A stretch of 64,000 bases of DNA from Malus domestica (taxonomy: Eukaryota; Streptophyta; Magnoliopsida; Rosales; Rosaceae): positions 10,637,001-10,701,000 of the forward strand of contig NC_091664.1 in NCBI RefSeq assembly GCF_042453785.1. The letters run 5' to 3'. A program made the position numbers and the translations under genes. Under the pieces are notes generated by a model. It saw only the letters and a list, made by a program, of their open reading frames with translations, was not told the origin of the DNA and searched no databases. Of the stretch, positions 23,487 to 36,067 are shown in pieces; positions within the stretch are counted from its first letter, which is position 1, and the number at the start of each line of letters is the position of its first letter.

Positions 23487-24446
23487 TTGTAGAAGTGCAT
23501 GAATTTTGAAACTAATCTTGCAGAAATGCAAAAAATAATTTTTACGGATCCAAAATCAGTTTGAAGTTTTTATAGATGATGTCAGTTTATAGTTTTAGCT
23601 TGGTTAAGTAACAAGTCTATTGAGGACATGGCTGAAATTTTAAAAGTTTGGTTTGCTTGTTTTTGGGCTAGATTTGTTGGAGTTTGGGCTTTTGCCTCTC
23701 ATTAAAATAATTCAAATTTAGTAGAGTTTTATGAAATGTATTTTTTATATATATTTTCTCTCTATAGGTAAAGCTCCCTAAAAAGAAATAAAAAAAACAA
23801 AAAAACAAACCAAGAAAAACATATCTTATGAAAGGAATTATAGTGCTACACATGCACTCTCTCAATCTCTCTCCATAAGCTCATACCTGAGTACCGAGTC
23901 AAGGTTTTCATACTTGAGTACCTGAGTACCGAGTCAAGGTTTTCATCTTCTTCGTATGTCGAAGGACATCATGAACCGCCACGCCATGCCAACAACAACA
24001 CCCAATGACTAAGCTGGTCAAAGCACCAACAAGCCACGCCTCAGCGCACATTATCTCTATCTTTCTCCCTCACTGCTCTCTCTCTGATTTGACAACGGCC
24101 TAGTCGGTGCTTTCACTTCCTAGACGGCCGAAGCTCAAATGCTCAAGTTCAATCCATCGTCGATAAAGCTAAGCCTAATCTCCGAGCTGATGAATTTGAG
24201 ATACCAAGCTTGTTACCTATCTGTTGTTGGAACATCTAAATGCCTTATGGGATACTCCAGTGTTTACCAAATGTTGGGGAATCAAAAAGTTGGTCGGACT
24301 CACGCGAATTTTGAAATACAACTCCAAAATTTGGAGGAATTGAATTCCCTATATTTGGGTGGCATTTGAATTTTAGGTTGTTAGGGGAATCATAATAGAT
24401 TTTTCCTCCCCACAAAATTCAAGATTGCACTTCGCTTTAGCACAAC
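23487..24446. other. Intergenic DNA, no gene recognised
   Basis: Holds a direct duplication of about 33 bp (units starting TGAGTACCGAGTCAAGG near 23888 and 23921) and a proline/threonine-codon-rich stretch near 23960-24060. The 76-codon open frame at 24139-24369 has no domain I recognise. Confidence 0.4.
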
Positions 24447-26176
24447 TAACACACCCCGACCTAGATCGAGGCATGCTGGCCGTCACGTGTGGGTGACATA
24501 GCCATGTGCACAGTGCAAAAGCAATAGAGATATAAGGAAATACGAATAACTAAAAACCAAACCAACTAGAGCACTAGATAAGATAAGGTGCAAGTGCGAT
24601 ATTAAGTGTGAGTTCATAATCAGAGCATAAGTAGCATAAGTGCAGTCCATCAGGACGAATACTAATTATACAACCACAAAGATAATCCTACATTGGTGAT
24701 AATCTGTCAGAGCTGCCGTGAATTCCTCGTAAGCCACCGACAAGCACTCCTAACTAGAACCCAGAGGGGTGCAAAACAGAAAGTGTGAGTGGGCAAAAAC
24801 AAAGCTTTTCAAAACCATTTCATTTAAAAAAAGTTCTAACCCCTCGCCGTAAAACCTGTATAATTTCCAAAAAAATAGAATGCATAAATATAGATACATA
24901 TCTCAAAACCATGCTCAGAAAACGATATTCCTAAGTATGCCATGCCAAATAACTCAAATAACCGAATAAGTAACTCAGGTGAAATAATATATCAGCCAGA
25001 TCCACCTAAAATGGCCTGTACGGTTGAATCTATAGCTCAACAAATATGCCTGCACACGAGTTGGAACCACCTAAAGTGGTATGCACGACATGACTGGGTG
25101 TAAATAAATAAATACGCTCTAGTGCTACAATCATGTGAAGATTGCGAATAATCGCGGGTCACCTACGAATCGTAACCATCTATAGTGGTCTGTACGACAG
25201 GACTGTGCACCTAACTTGGATCCAAGGTGAGTGTATGGTGCGGGAGGGGAACATCACGTAAAGGCATGTGCCCTGGCCACGGGCAGGAGCACTAACACAA
25301 GAGTGCAGGTTCATAAATTCTCAACACATCTCACATAATCATCAATTCACATATAAACAATCTACAACTTACCTGGTGCTTACCTGAGTGTCCACAACGT
25401 CAAATCACATTATGCATACTATAGTAATTCATACTCTAAATATAACTCAATATGCATGACATTTCAAAACATAATTTCATTTAAATGCATTTTCTGGGAA
25501 AAATACCAAGTATATAAGTATATACTGAAAACCAAAAGCCCACTCACTGATATGTGGAAGGGTCGTAACCCTCGAGCCTTACGTGACTGCGCTCGTCCTC
25601 AGGATATGTCTCACTTATATGTGAAACAACTATATAAACGTTATTTAAAGCACACAACCAAAACTAGCTAATAACTTCTCATACAATGCTCAAATGGGGT
25701 GTTTGAATATACCAACGTGATCTACTCAACCTCATGAACATCCCCATATTTTAAAAAAAAAAATTGGACGTCTCACGCGCCGGCCAAGGCACCGTTAGAC
25801 GCACCCCCACTCGCGGCCAAACCCTAACTGAGCCTAACGGTAGTTAGGATTATTCCGTTAAAACCTTAATAAAAGTTAACGGCGTTACCTGACACCGTTA
25901 GAATATTCCGTCAAACTTGACGAAATATTCTCCTTCGTCTTCCTTGGTTCGTCGGAGACCGTCGCCGGCACCGCTGCGATCGCCAGTTTCTGGAAAATAT
26001 TCAAACCTTCATTTCTCACTCATTTTTGCACCAAAATCCATGAAATTTGTCTTAAAATGAAGCTTAGAGTGAGTAGAACACATTCTTACCACTTTCAAGC
26101 CTTGAAATCCATGGGATCTCGCCGGAGAAACTTCGATAATCCAGCCAAAATTTGAAACTCGTCAAAATAAGCTTCC

Positions 26177-26823
26177 TGATGAGTAGATTTTATATTATAT
26201 ATTTTACCCTATTCTTAGTATATTTTGGAAGAATTTTGATACTTTGAATTGTTTTTTCAATATAGGACTGTTGACTTCCTCTGGAGCAAACCAGGACCAA
26301 ATGGACGAATTTTGGAGTAATTCTAGCTGTAGGACGTTCGTGAGTCAATTAGCTTGATTGTATCAAAATTTGGGATTTTTCCACCAAGTGGTTATTTTTT
26401 GGCGATAAAATAAAGGAGCGATGCGCGGTTTTGGAAAATGACGTTTTTGGGCTTAAATTGCGTTTTTGGAGCCCGAGATGACCTCGGATGGTTTTGTGGC
26501 CTTCTGGAGATGTGTTCGGAACGTCCAAATCTTTAAAATAGGCTATCTTGGGCTGGATTTGGAGGAGATCTGAGGCTAAAACGTGGCTGGACAAATACTT
26601 GGCAGATTCGCCTAGTTTAATTAGGGTTTTATTTTCTAAGATATTTTATTATTTTTCTTAGTTTCCTAATTGGAATAAGAGACCTATGTTTTAGGGTTTG
26701 TGGATGGCTAAGAAAATATATTACTTTGCCGTTCTTTATTTATGTGGGTACGCTTTATTTTATGCAACTTTGGAGACAGAGAGAATTGCTAGGGTTTTTC
26801 GAGATTATCTACTTGAAGGTGCA
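26177..26823 (+). repeat. Truncated 5' LTR of the nested element
   Basis: Matches the first about 600 bp of the right LTR (30286 to about 30887), then breaks off after 'ACTTGAAGGTGC' into a pure A tract of 27-28 bases (from about 26822). The remaining LTR half (about 830 bp) and any primer-binding site are missing. Relative to the right LTR it carries about 40 extra bases near 26730-26770, which the right copy appears to have lost. Confidence 0.8.
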
Positions 26824-27243
26824 AAAAAAAAAAAAAAAAAAAAAAAAAATTCAAAAATATGTTGCTTCCTTTATTTACCCAGTTGATTTTTATATTTTTT
26901 TAACGCATTTTGGTTAATTACAGGTTGCAAACATGGAAAATAAAGAGCATCCTATACTGGAATCGTGCACCTAGCAGCAAGTCTACATTAACATCAACCA
27001 TATCCACACTATGCTAGAAATTTAAAGCAGTCAACATGAAGTCATTCACAAATGCAAGTTTGGGGGTGATTGTTGCAGATCCAGCACATAAACATAATTT
27101 TGAGCAGTTAATTTTTTGCAGCTCAGTTTTGCAATGCATGGAGGAGAAGCACAGTTAAATCACAGATCCATACACCACAGAACTGAGTACAGCTGTTACT
27201 ACCAGTTCTATAACAACTAAACTTGCAGGGATTCAAATTTTAC

Positions 27244-28178
27244 CTCCCAAATGCACATATCTGGGTCCTGAGGCTTTTGCTGTTTGTGTTCGTTGAGCTT
27301 GTGTGTTTACTTCCTTTTCCCTCGGCTCTATCCTGGATCCGTATACTCCTACACAAAGAGCACCAATATGAGTACATGCAGGACATAAAACGAGCATCTA
27401 TATAGATCAGGACCCAACCAAAGTCTGGAATTAATCTTACTTTCTCATGGACATCGGATCTGAGATGTCCGAGCTGTTCATGTCTTCGACCTCTGTGAAG
27501 GGGCCAAACTGGAGTTCCTATACAGATCAAAACAAAAATCACTAGATTCATGAGTTAGAAACCATCAATTTTTTTAGCAGATCTATTACTCATGCATGGG
27601 AGTTGAATAGTATGTCATTATTCAAGTATGGGACGGGTTATTCATTATGTCCTCTAAACAGTTCCAGTTCACATGGTTTACATGTATGTTCTCAGGTCTG
27701 ATCCAGGGCTTACTTAATTCTTTTATGGGAGCAAATGTGTTTTAGTCCGTAGTTGTTACCGGTTTAGAGATCCAAGTTTTTCAAGCGCATGTATGTATTC
27801 AGTTCGTATAAAGTCATTTTGGGAGTATATACACAGTAAATATGGCATTATAAATGAAATGTAGTTGAACCTGTAAATGTTAAGCTTAGCAAAAGCAGAA
27901 GAACGAGATTTTTACCTTTCTGATTTGCAGAGGCCGAGACATTTGCCGTTTATTTTGTCTTCTGGGACCACTGGACCGGAAGCTTAAGGTTGTTTTCTCT
28001 CGGTTGTACGTTGTATTTGAGTGTCATTTTTCAGTCACAGTAGTGGTTTTATTAATCAAATACCAGATCATAGTCAATCAATCAAAAGGGTTACGGTTTC
28101 TACCTCAAAATTTGCAGATCCGTGAGTTTGGAAACTATTCGAGTCAATCTTTTTAGTCTCTCTGTGAATCTCGGGTAC
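27244..28178 (-). pseudogene. Unidentified multi-exon gene-like relic inside the nested element
   Basis: On the minus strand four candidate exons with GT donors and AG acceptors, 28104-28178, 27916-27982, 27441-27517 and 27244-27347, splice into one frame with no stop of about 107 codons. Pieces read 'RLKRLTRIVSKLTDLQ', 'QMSRPLQIRKELQFG' and 'VEDMNSSDISDPMSMRK'. An upstream minus-strand open frame with an ATG at 28700 ends at a donor near 28557 but does not join in phase. The exon-intron layout and the amino-acid composition look like host coding DNA. I do not recognise the family. It is antisense to the element. Chance splicing cannot be ruled out. Confidence 0.4.
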
Positions 28179-28959
28179 CTAATACAAAAGAACATCAGTG
28201 TAAGCTTCTACAGAGATTCATCACGAAAAAAATAGCCCTCAGAGATTTTTCGCAAATTGAGAGACATGTATATTGAACCAAGTGGGAGATGATTACTGTT
28301 GCATGTTCGAAATGGTCTCGATCTACATGACTAGAAATCGAATCCATGATGGCTTGAGGCTTGGGAGACACATGATTTGGTTGAGAAGAGATGGCGACTC
28401 AGGGTGTTTTTCTTGTGTTGTTGTCTCAGATTTGCAACTATTAGGGGTCCTCACACAGATAAAACGACATGCATGTGTTAGATCTTGTTCCATTTCTCTA
28501 AAACAAATAAATCTGACAATGAAACCAAAAGATTGGAGGATAATTTTACCTTTGGGTTTCAGTTTTGCCGATTTTCTATCGTAGCTCGTGTGTGTTGCTG
28601 GGTTATTGGCTGCATCACGGATGAAGAGTTTAGAAAGGATGAAGGCGCTGCTGTGAAATGGAGGTTTGAATTGATGACTGGACTTGAGAGTTTTGAACAT
28701 GGGAAAAGCTCCGAGAGAGTCTCTTCGGATTTTCTAAAGAGAGAGAAGGCTCTTGCGTTTTTGAGAGAAATGAAGAAGAGAGAGAGGGCTGAGATGGATG
28801 GGTTTGAAATAAGAGGCATGAGAGATGTCTCTCATTTTTCTAGAGAGAAGAAGAGGCTTTGGGGTTTACAATTAACATTATTATTCTGCTTCGTCCGAGA
28901 AGGGGTTGTGAAATGGAACGATATGGAGCCGTTCGGCTCTGGGCTCGATGACTAACACA

Positions 28960-30285
28960 AACTTAAGATTGATGACTGACACGCCATTTTCAAATTCACA
29001 TGCCAGCTGCATGCCATTCTCACGGGGAATCCAATGTTCCTCTTTAGAGTTTTTCTTTACGGGTTGGGTTCAAACCGCACTGCTATTCAATCGGCCACGT
29101 ACGTGTGTAGTTTTTCAAGGCCCAAGTTTGTCAGGCCATGATGGTTTCCAATTCAAGCCCATGTGTTTTTCTCTCCTTTATTTTCATTTTGTTTTATATG
29201 TTTTTTTTATTATTATTATTTTATTTTATTTTCGTCTTATAGTTTTATTGTTTCTTTTTTGTGTCAGTTAGGGTTTTTGTGTTTTATTCTATTGTTCATT
29301 TCATTTTTCTTTTTGTTTCCACACCTTGAGGACAATGTGTGATTTAAGTTTGGGGGTGGGAAAGTAAATTTTAGGCTTCTAATTTTTGTGTCAGTTACAA
29401 ATTTTCGTTTTTAAGTTAATATCCATAGATTATTTTAAATGTTAGAACAAATGGACTTGGTGAAGGTTAATCCCACATTAGAGTTTTTTCTATTTATCGT
29501 TGCTTAGACACTAATTCATGAATTATACTTTGAACTTTGCACTTCACACCAACATGGTTTGTGGGGAGTGAGATTGAAACACTTACTTTTAGTCTAAGTT
29601 TATTTTTAATTTTTGTTTCAAGTAAAGTCAATTATTATTGTGAGACTTTGCCTAGTAACCGGGCCAGTCTTGCTTAATATGCAGTGATTCTCACGTCAAA
29701 CGGTAGAGTTTTGGTATGGGGCAGGGTGGTTAGTTGGTTTCGTAGCCTTTTCAGCTTAGGTTAATAAGTCCTTAGAGGTGTTCTACACCTAGTGCCCTAA
29801 AGCCTTAGTGGTTTGGGAGTCATTGACTTAAAGCTTGTTACATGGGTTGGATCGAAAGCTTAAGTGAACCGACATTGCACGACCACTACTGTTACTGAAA
29901 AAAATTGTTATATATGAAAAAAAATTGAAAAGAAAAAGAAAAAGAAAGAAAAAAGCTATATTCAAAGTTAGTATGTGTGAAATAAAGAAGGACGAGAGGT
30001 AAGGGTTTTAGTCGAGTCTCCTTAACTATGTTGGTTCACTTTACACCAAAGGAAGTTTGTGAATTCTTTTCTAATTGATTCTAAATGGCTTAAACTCTAT
30101 GGTGGGATTGGTTGGAACTTTTGAAAAGATGTTCTGATTTTTAACGTGTTCTATGGATTGCAACTTTGAAGGTGAAATTTTTTGTCAGTTAGTTTTAGTT
30201 AAGTTTCTAGTTTGTTAGTTTTTATTTTTGTTTTCTAGTTTTATTTTGCTTGAGGACAAGCAAAAAGCTAAGTTTGGGGGTATTT
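28960..30285 (+). other. 3' internal region and polypurine tract of the nested element
   Basis: Non-coding AT-rich DNA with motifs typical of Athila-type 3' regions: 'ACCTTGAGGACAATGTGTG' near 29322, an A/G-rich stretch at 29915-29960, and 'CTTGAGGACAAGC...AAGTTTGGGGGTATTT' directly before the LTR at 30286. No envelope-like frame was found. Confidence 0.6.
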
Positions 30286-31718
30286 TGATGATTAGATTTT
30301 ATATTATATAGTTTACCCTATTCTTACTATATTTTGGTAAATATTTTGGAAAATTTTTGATACTTTGAATTGTATTTTCAATATAGGACTGTCGACTTCC
30401 TCTGGAGCAAAATAGGAGAAAATGGACAAATTTTGGATTAATTCCAGTTGGAGGATGTTCGTGAGTCACTTAGCTTGATCGTATCAAAATTTTGGATTTT
30501 TCCACCAAGCGGTTATTTTATGGCGATAAAATAAAGGAGCGATGCGCGGTTCTGGAAAATGACGTTTTTGGAGCCCGAGATGACCTTAGATGGTTTTGTG
30601 GCCTTCTGGAGATGTATTTGGAACGTCCTAATCTTTAAAACAAGCTATCTTGGGCCGGATTTGGATGAGATCTGAGGCTAAAACGTGGCTGGACAAGTAC
30701 TTGGCAGATTCGCCTAGTTTAAGTAGGGTTTTACTTTCTACGATATTTTATTATTTTTCTTAGTTTCCTAATTGGAATAAGAGACCTATGTTTTAGGGTT
30801 TGTGGATGGCTAAGCAAATATATTGCTTTGCCTTTGGAGACAGAGAGAATTGCTAGGGTTTTTGGAGATTTTCTACTTGAAGGTGCTTTCAATCCTTTTC
30901 TTAATAATATTTTCTTTGATTTTAATTATGAATATGCATAACTAATTTCTTTTGTTAGGGCGAAGCCTTGAGCCTTAGCATGAATATGTGATTTTTATTT
31001 AATTGCTTATGATTGATTGCATGCATACTTTGAATTATTAATCACCGGGATTAAAACTATCTAATTGTCTTAATGCCTGATCACCATTAGGATCTTTAGA
31101 AAAGTAATTTGATGCAATTTTGGTTGGAATGTTCCCTGAAATTGACGATGACTTCTTGTGATTAATAATTGTGATTTCACCTGGGATGAACACCACGTCT
31201 TAAGGGTTGCATGGTTTTTCAAGGGGTTTTCATAAAGCATAATGAGTCTTTCATATTCAGATTTGATCTGAACGTCCGAACGGGTTGCATGTTGGATATA
31301 CGTTCTATGTTGGAGGTTCCAAGTAGAATATGAATTAGGAAAATATAACCTTCAAAGTGGCATGTGTAGATCATAAGTAATTGGTAAAAGTTCATAGGAT
31401 TGCTAGGTGATGGTGGAACCCTAGTGTTTTTTTAATTTGATTTCTCCAAAAACTGTTTTCTTTTCCCTCTAGTTTTAATATTGCAGATTAGTTTACTTTT
31501 ATTAATTAAATTCGTTTTTAATTTAAATAGGTTATAAAATCAATCATCTCAATTTCTACTATGCAATAATTAATTGGAATTTGGTTTGTTTCGAATTATT
31601 TAATAATCCCTATGGAGAACGACCTTGCAAGATCCGTTTATACTACAATAACCTTGTCATTCTTGCAAGTATTATAGGAGTTTTTAGCCCATTCACATGT
31701 GTAGTAAAATCCCTTTCA
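30286..31718 (+). repeat. 3' LTR of the nested element (1433 bp)
   Basis: Full-length LTR, TGATGATTAG to CCCTTTCA, preceded by the polypurine tract and followed by the CTTCC duplication. Homologous to 26177-26823 and, inverted, to 1-1543. Confidence 0.85.
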
Positions 31719-32381
31719 CTTCCCGACGTCCAAAACACTCCAACTTTCTTCCCCGAGCTTCGTGAAGATGTTCTAAAGCTTCTTAGGATCTCAAAACTCC
31801 TTGAAAGTACGATCACATAAGCAATGCTCAAAATTGGGGTTCTTGGTTTATCGGGAAAACGAAGGCTTCACATCCAATGAAAGGTATGGATGGGTTCCTA
31901 AGCTCACAAGGAACACGAAAGCAGGCTCCTCGACGTCGATCCGTGAAGAAATGGTCTGGTTTGAGGTTTGTTCGTATAGTTGTACGGGCTTTCAGAAAAA
32001 TCCGAGAGAAGGAGAGAGAGAAGGGTCAACGGGGTTGTTTGAGTGTGTGTGTGTGGTCCTAGTTTGGGCTACCAACCAAAACAAACAAAAGCTTAAGTCC
32101 TAAATGGGTCCAAACACTTAGGAAAGATTTTAATTGGTCCAAATCCTTAGCCTAATAACACAGACCACCACCAACATGCTCAAGGGCAATTTAGTCATTT
32201 CATGCCATCGATAAAAAAAAAAAATTAAGACGGGCTGTGACAACCTACCCTTTTAAGAAAATTTCGTCCTCGAAATTTAAACAATAATTACAAACCACTA
32301 ATAATCATGCAACAACCTTGGATACATATCTTTTATCCGATCCTCTGTCTCCCATGTGGTTTCTTCCACTGAGTGATTTCT

Positions 32382-33623
32382 TCACAAAACCTTTACTAGG
32401 CGTACGATCTTATTCCTCAGCACCTTATCTTTCCAATCCAATATCGTCACTGGCTCCTCATCATAAGTTAAATCCAGATTAATTTCCAATGGTTGAGGAG
32501 GTATCACATGCAATGGATTAGAAACATAATGACGAAGCATAAAGACATTAAAAACATTGTGTACTTTAGACAACTCTGGAGGTAACTCAAGCCTGTAAGC
32601 AACTTCACTGACTTGCTCGGTGATTAGGTACAGTCCGATGTATCTAGGACTTAGCTTACATTTCTTCCCGAACCGTACCACGCCTTTCCACGGTGATAGC
32701 TTCAGAAACACCCAATCACTTACATTATACACTCGGTCAGTGGCATGCCTGTCTACTAAACTCTTCTGTCGATCCTGGGCCGCTTTCAAGTTAGATTTAA
32801 TTACATGAATATTCTGAGTAGTCTCATCCACAATCTCAAGGCCCACCAAAACAATTTTGCCAACCTCTGACCAACATAAAGGTGTACGACAAGATTTGCC
32901 ATAAAGTGCCTCAAATGGTGACATACCAATACTTGAATGAAAGCTGTTGTTATAGGCAAATTCCATTAAATCCAACCGCTTATGCCAAGCGTCACCAAAC
33001 TGCAATACTAAAGATCTCAGCATATCTTCCAACGTCTGAATAGTCCTCTCTGATTGTCCATCTGTTTAAGGATGATATGCTGTACTATAAAGTAATCTTG
33101 AACCAAGAGCTTCCTGGAATGCTATCCAGAACTTAGAAGCAAATCTAGGATCACGATCCGAGATAATACTAACTGGAACTCCATGGTACTTCACAATCTT
33201 CGATATGGACAATTCAGCTAATCGGCTTAAAGAATACTTCTCCCTCATAGGAATAAAATGTGCTGACTTAGTAAGCCGATCAACTATCACTCAAATGCCA
33301 TCATAACCATTATGTGTACGAGGAAGCTTGTACACAAAATCCATAGTAATATTTTCCCATTTCCACTGTGGAATGGGAAGTGGCTGCATCAATCCAAAAT
33401 GCTTCTTTCTTTCTGCTTTGACTTGTTGACAAATGACACACTTACTCACATATTCAGCAATTCCTCTTTTCATACCCGACCAATAATTAAATGGTCGAAT
33501 GGTATGATACATTTTAGTACCTCCTGGATGCATTGCATAAGCTGAAATATGTGCTTCATCAAGAATTACTTTCTTTAATTCCATATTATTCGGCACATAC
33601 ATTCTACTCTCCTGCATAAGCAT
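32382..33623 (-). pseudogene. Retrotransposon integrase (broken)
   Basis: Three minus-strand frames cover the integrase. 33291-33623 holds the end of the HHCC zinc module ('CVICQQVKAERKK') and the start of the core ('WENITMDFV'). 33066-33290 holds 'IVDRLTKSAHFIP' and 'SDRDPRFASKFW'. 32382-33032 holds 'AYNNSFHSSIGMSPFEALYGK' split by normal family spacing, plus the C-terminal region. Stops separate the frames at 33291 and 33063. A stop replaces the tryptophan expected after 'RLVKVL' at 32382, just before a chromodomain-like tail continuing to about 32330. It belongs to the Tekay-like element and is inactive. Confidence 0.88.
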
Positions 33624-33679
33624 GCCATCAGTTTCTCGAATTCTGATGTCTTTCTTCTTCCCCCGATTCCTTGCTTGAA

Positions 33680-34270
33680 TTATCTCCTGGTCTCTTCATC
33701 ATCCATCTGGGCTTCAAGTACACGATCAATTAAAATTGGCCTGACTTGAAAATTAGCAAGTAAGGCTTCCTCTTGATCTTCCACTCCTAACTTCACTCTA
33801 GTGGACCTCAAATCCGCAAGAATAGGAACATGACAAGCATAAAAAGCATTAAGTCTAACTAGAGTTTTCCTACTAAGTGCATCAACCACAACATTTGCAC
33901 AACCAGGGTGATACTTAATCGTGCAATCATAATCACTAAGCAACTCAACCCACCTTTGTTGCCGAAGATTAAGATCCCTCTGAGTAAAAAGATACTGAAG
34001 ACTCTTATGATATGTGAAGATCTTACATTTCTCATCATAAAGATAATGTCTCCAAATCTTCAAAGCAAAGATGATAGCTGCTAACTCCAGATCATGAGTA
34101 GGGTAATTCTTCTCATGATGCTTCAATGGTCGTGAAGCATAAGCAATCACCCTACCATGTTGCATCAACACACATCCCAGACCATTCAAGGAAGCATCCT
34201 TGTAGACCTTAAAATTACCACTATCATCTGGGAGTGCCAAAACAGGTGCATGAGTGAGATAATACTTCAA
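33680..34270 (-). pseudogene. Retrotransposon RNase H domain (broken)
   Basis: The frame contains the Ty3-type RNase H landmarks: '[15 protein letters not shown]', '[16 protein letters not shown]', '[10 protein letters not shown]' and '[16 protein letters not shown]'. The 'T-D-H-K' position reads T-Y-H-K, losing a conserved aspartate. It is cut off from the RT frame by stops between 34271 and 34480. Confidence 0.85.
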
Positions 34271-34480
34271 CTGCTGAAAACTTTGCTCACAATTATCATC
34301 CCATTCAAACTTAACTTATTTTCTAGTCAACCTCGTTAATGGCAAAGCAATGACTGAAAAATCCTTAACAAACAGTCTATAATAGCCTGCTAAGCCAAGA
34401 AAATTCCGTACCTCAGTGACGGTTCGTGGTTGTTCCCAATTCTCCACAATTGCCACTTTCTGAGAATCCACCTGAATACC

Positions 34481-35788
34481 TTAAGTAAAAATGACATTTC
34501 CCAAAAATGCCACTTGATCTAGCCAAAATTGGCATTTGCTAAACTTAGCATACAACTGATGTTCCCTCAATTTCTTCAACACCAAAGTAAGATTTCGAAC
34601 ATGCTTTAATTTAGACTTAGAGTATACCAGAATATCGTCAATGAAAACAATAACAAACATGTCTAGGAATTGCTGGAATACTCGATTCATTAAATCCATA
34701 AAAGTTGCAGGTGCATTAGTTAACCCAAATGGCATCACAAGAAACTCATAATGACCATATCGAGTCCTAAAAGCTGTCTTGGGAACATCTTCACTTTTAA
34801 TCTTCAATTGATAGTAACCAGACCTCAAATCAATCTTAGAAAAGACACAGGCACCTCGAAGCTGATCAAATAAATCGTCTATACGCGGCAATGGATAACG
34901 GTTTTTAATCGTTACCCGATTCAATTGCTTATAATCAATACATAGCCTCAAAGTTTTATCTTTCTTCCTTACAAACAAAACTGGAGCTCCCCAGGGTGAA
35001 GTACCAGGCTGAATAAAACCTTTATCGACTAATTCCTGCAACTGGACTTTCAATTCCCTCAATTCAATAGGAGCCATTCTATATGGAGTCAAAGATATAT
35101 GATCTGTACCTGGAAACATATCAATAGTGAACTCCACATCTCGGTCTAGCAGTAATCCAGGTAAATCATCGGGGAATACATCAGGAAAATGCATGACCAC
35201 TCGAACATCTTCCACACTACTAGAAGCATCATCATTCAGCACTACATGAGCTAAATATCCCTGGCAACCTTCTGATAACAACCTTTTTGCTCTTACAATA
35301 GAAATAACACCATGCCTCACCCCACTATGTTCACCCATAAAAGTAACTTCAGGTAATCCCGGACGATGGAAAGTAACTGTTTTCCCGTAGCAATCTATAT
35401 TGGCACGATTATAATGCAACCAATATGTGCCTAAAATCACCTATAACGGGATAAGATTTGCTAGCATAACTACCTCTTCCACCATCACTGGACATCCTGG
35501 ATATACACAATCAACATAACATCTCTCCCATCTAGGCATAGCAAACTCTAAATCATACCCTAGAGGTGTAGGATGAGGTTGCGTCACTTGAGCAAATGTA
35601 TGAGAAATGACAGAATGCGTAGCACCACAATTAATTAAAACTCTAGCAAATTGACCAAGAATGTTTAACATACCCATGATCAAGTCCAGATGATTTTGAG
35701 CATCCTGCAAAAAGATATTGTTAATACGTCCCTGGGCTGGTTGTCGTCCCCCACGACCTCTATTAGCTTGATTACCTTGCCCCTGCAC
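34481..35788 (-). pseudogene. Retrotransposon protease and reverse transcriptase (broken)
   Basis: 35441-35788 is the aspartic protease; its active-site triad reads N-C-G in 'NCGATHS' where D-S-G is expected. A stop at 35441-35443 separates it from 34481-35440, which holds the protease end ('ILGTYWL'), then RT motifs: 'LCIDYKQLN', '[10 protein letters not shown]', '[12 protein letters not shown]' and the catalytic '[10 protein letters not shown]'. The RT core is intact as a frame, but the N-terminal protease substitution, the internal stop and the premature end at 34481 make the pol product defective. Confidence 0.92.
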
Positions 35789-36067
35789 ACCTCGCCCCTA
35801 ACTTGGCTAACCAGATTGCCTTGAAGATCCTGCACTACTGAAAGCAATCTCTACTTGCTAGGGTTGTCCTCCCTGGTACCACTGAGATCCACCAGTTGGA
35901 ATGGGAGGATACGGCGTATACCCTCCAGGATACTAAGAATACCCACTTTGGTAATAAGGATCCTGCGAATACTGATATGGTCCTGGAGCATAAGGAGCGG
36001 CATCACCCTGATAATGGTAAGCACCACCTCGACCCATCTGACCATAACTACCAGACCCTTGAACTTG

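Larger units (their letters stand above)
26177..31718 (+). mobile_element. Nested Athila/Tat-like LTR element, gag-pol-less
   Basis: Starts TGATGAGTAG, ends CCCTTTCA, and is flanked by a perfect 5-bp duplication CTTCC (26172-26176 and 31719-31723) inside the Tekay-like 3' LTR. The right LTR is 30286-31718; the left LTR is cut short at about 26823. The 3' internal region (about 28960-30285) has the features of Athila-type 3' ends: 'CTTGAGGACAA...AAGTTTGGGGGT' twice, the second one abutting the right LTR as polypurine tract. No gag, protease, RT or integrase frame is present. The space is instead occupied by a gene-like antisense region (27244-28178). Confidence 0.85.
24447..32242 (-). repeat. 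3' LTR of the Tekay-like element (interrupted)
   Basis: 24447-26176 plus 31724-32242 (the 5-bp CTTCC duplication counted once) correspond to the intact copy at 37176-39444. The interruption at 26177-31718 is a separate LTR retrotransposon. On the minus strand the LTR start (TGTCACAGCCCGTC) is preceded by a purine-rich tract (AAAAGGGTAGG at about 32244-32254) serving as polypurine tract. Confidence 0.88.

Noticed and set aside
26822..26849. Poly-A run as the tail of a processed retrogene or LINE
   Set aside because: The gene-like exons next to it are on the minus strand and keep introns, so the A tract is at the wrong end and on the wrong strand.
28485..28955. 156-codon plus-strand frame
   Set aside because: Antisense to a gene-like region with purine-rich composition (GAGAGAG); a Lys/Arg/Glu bias follows from that. 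No family match seen.
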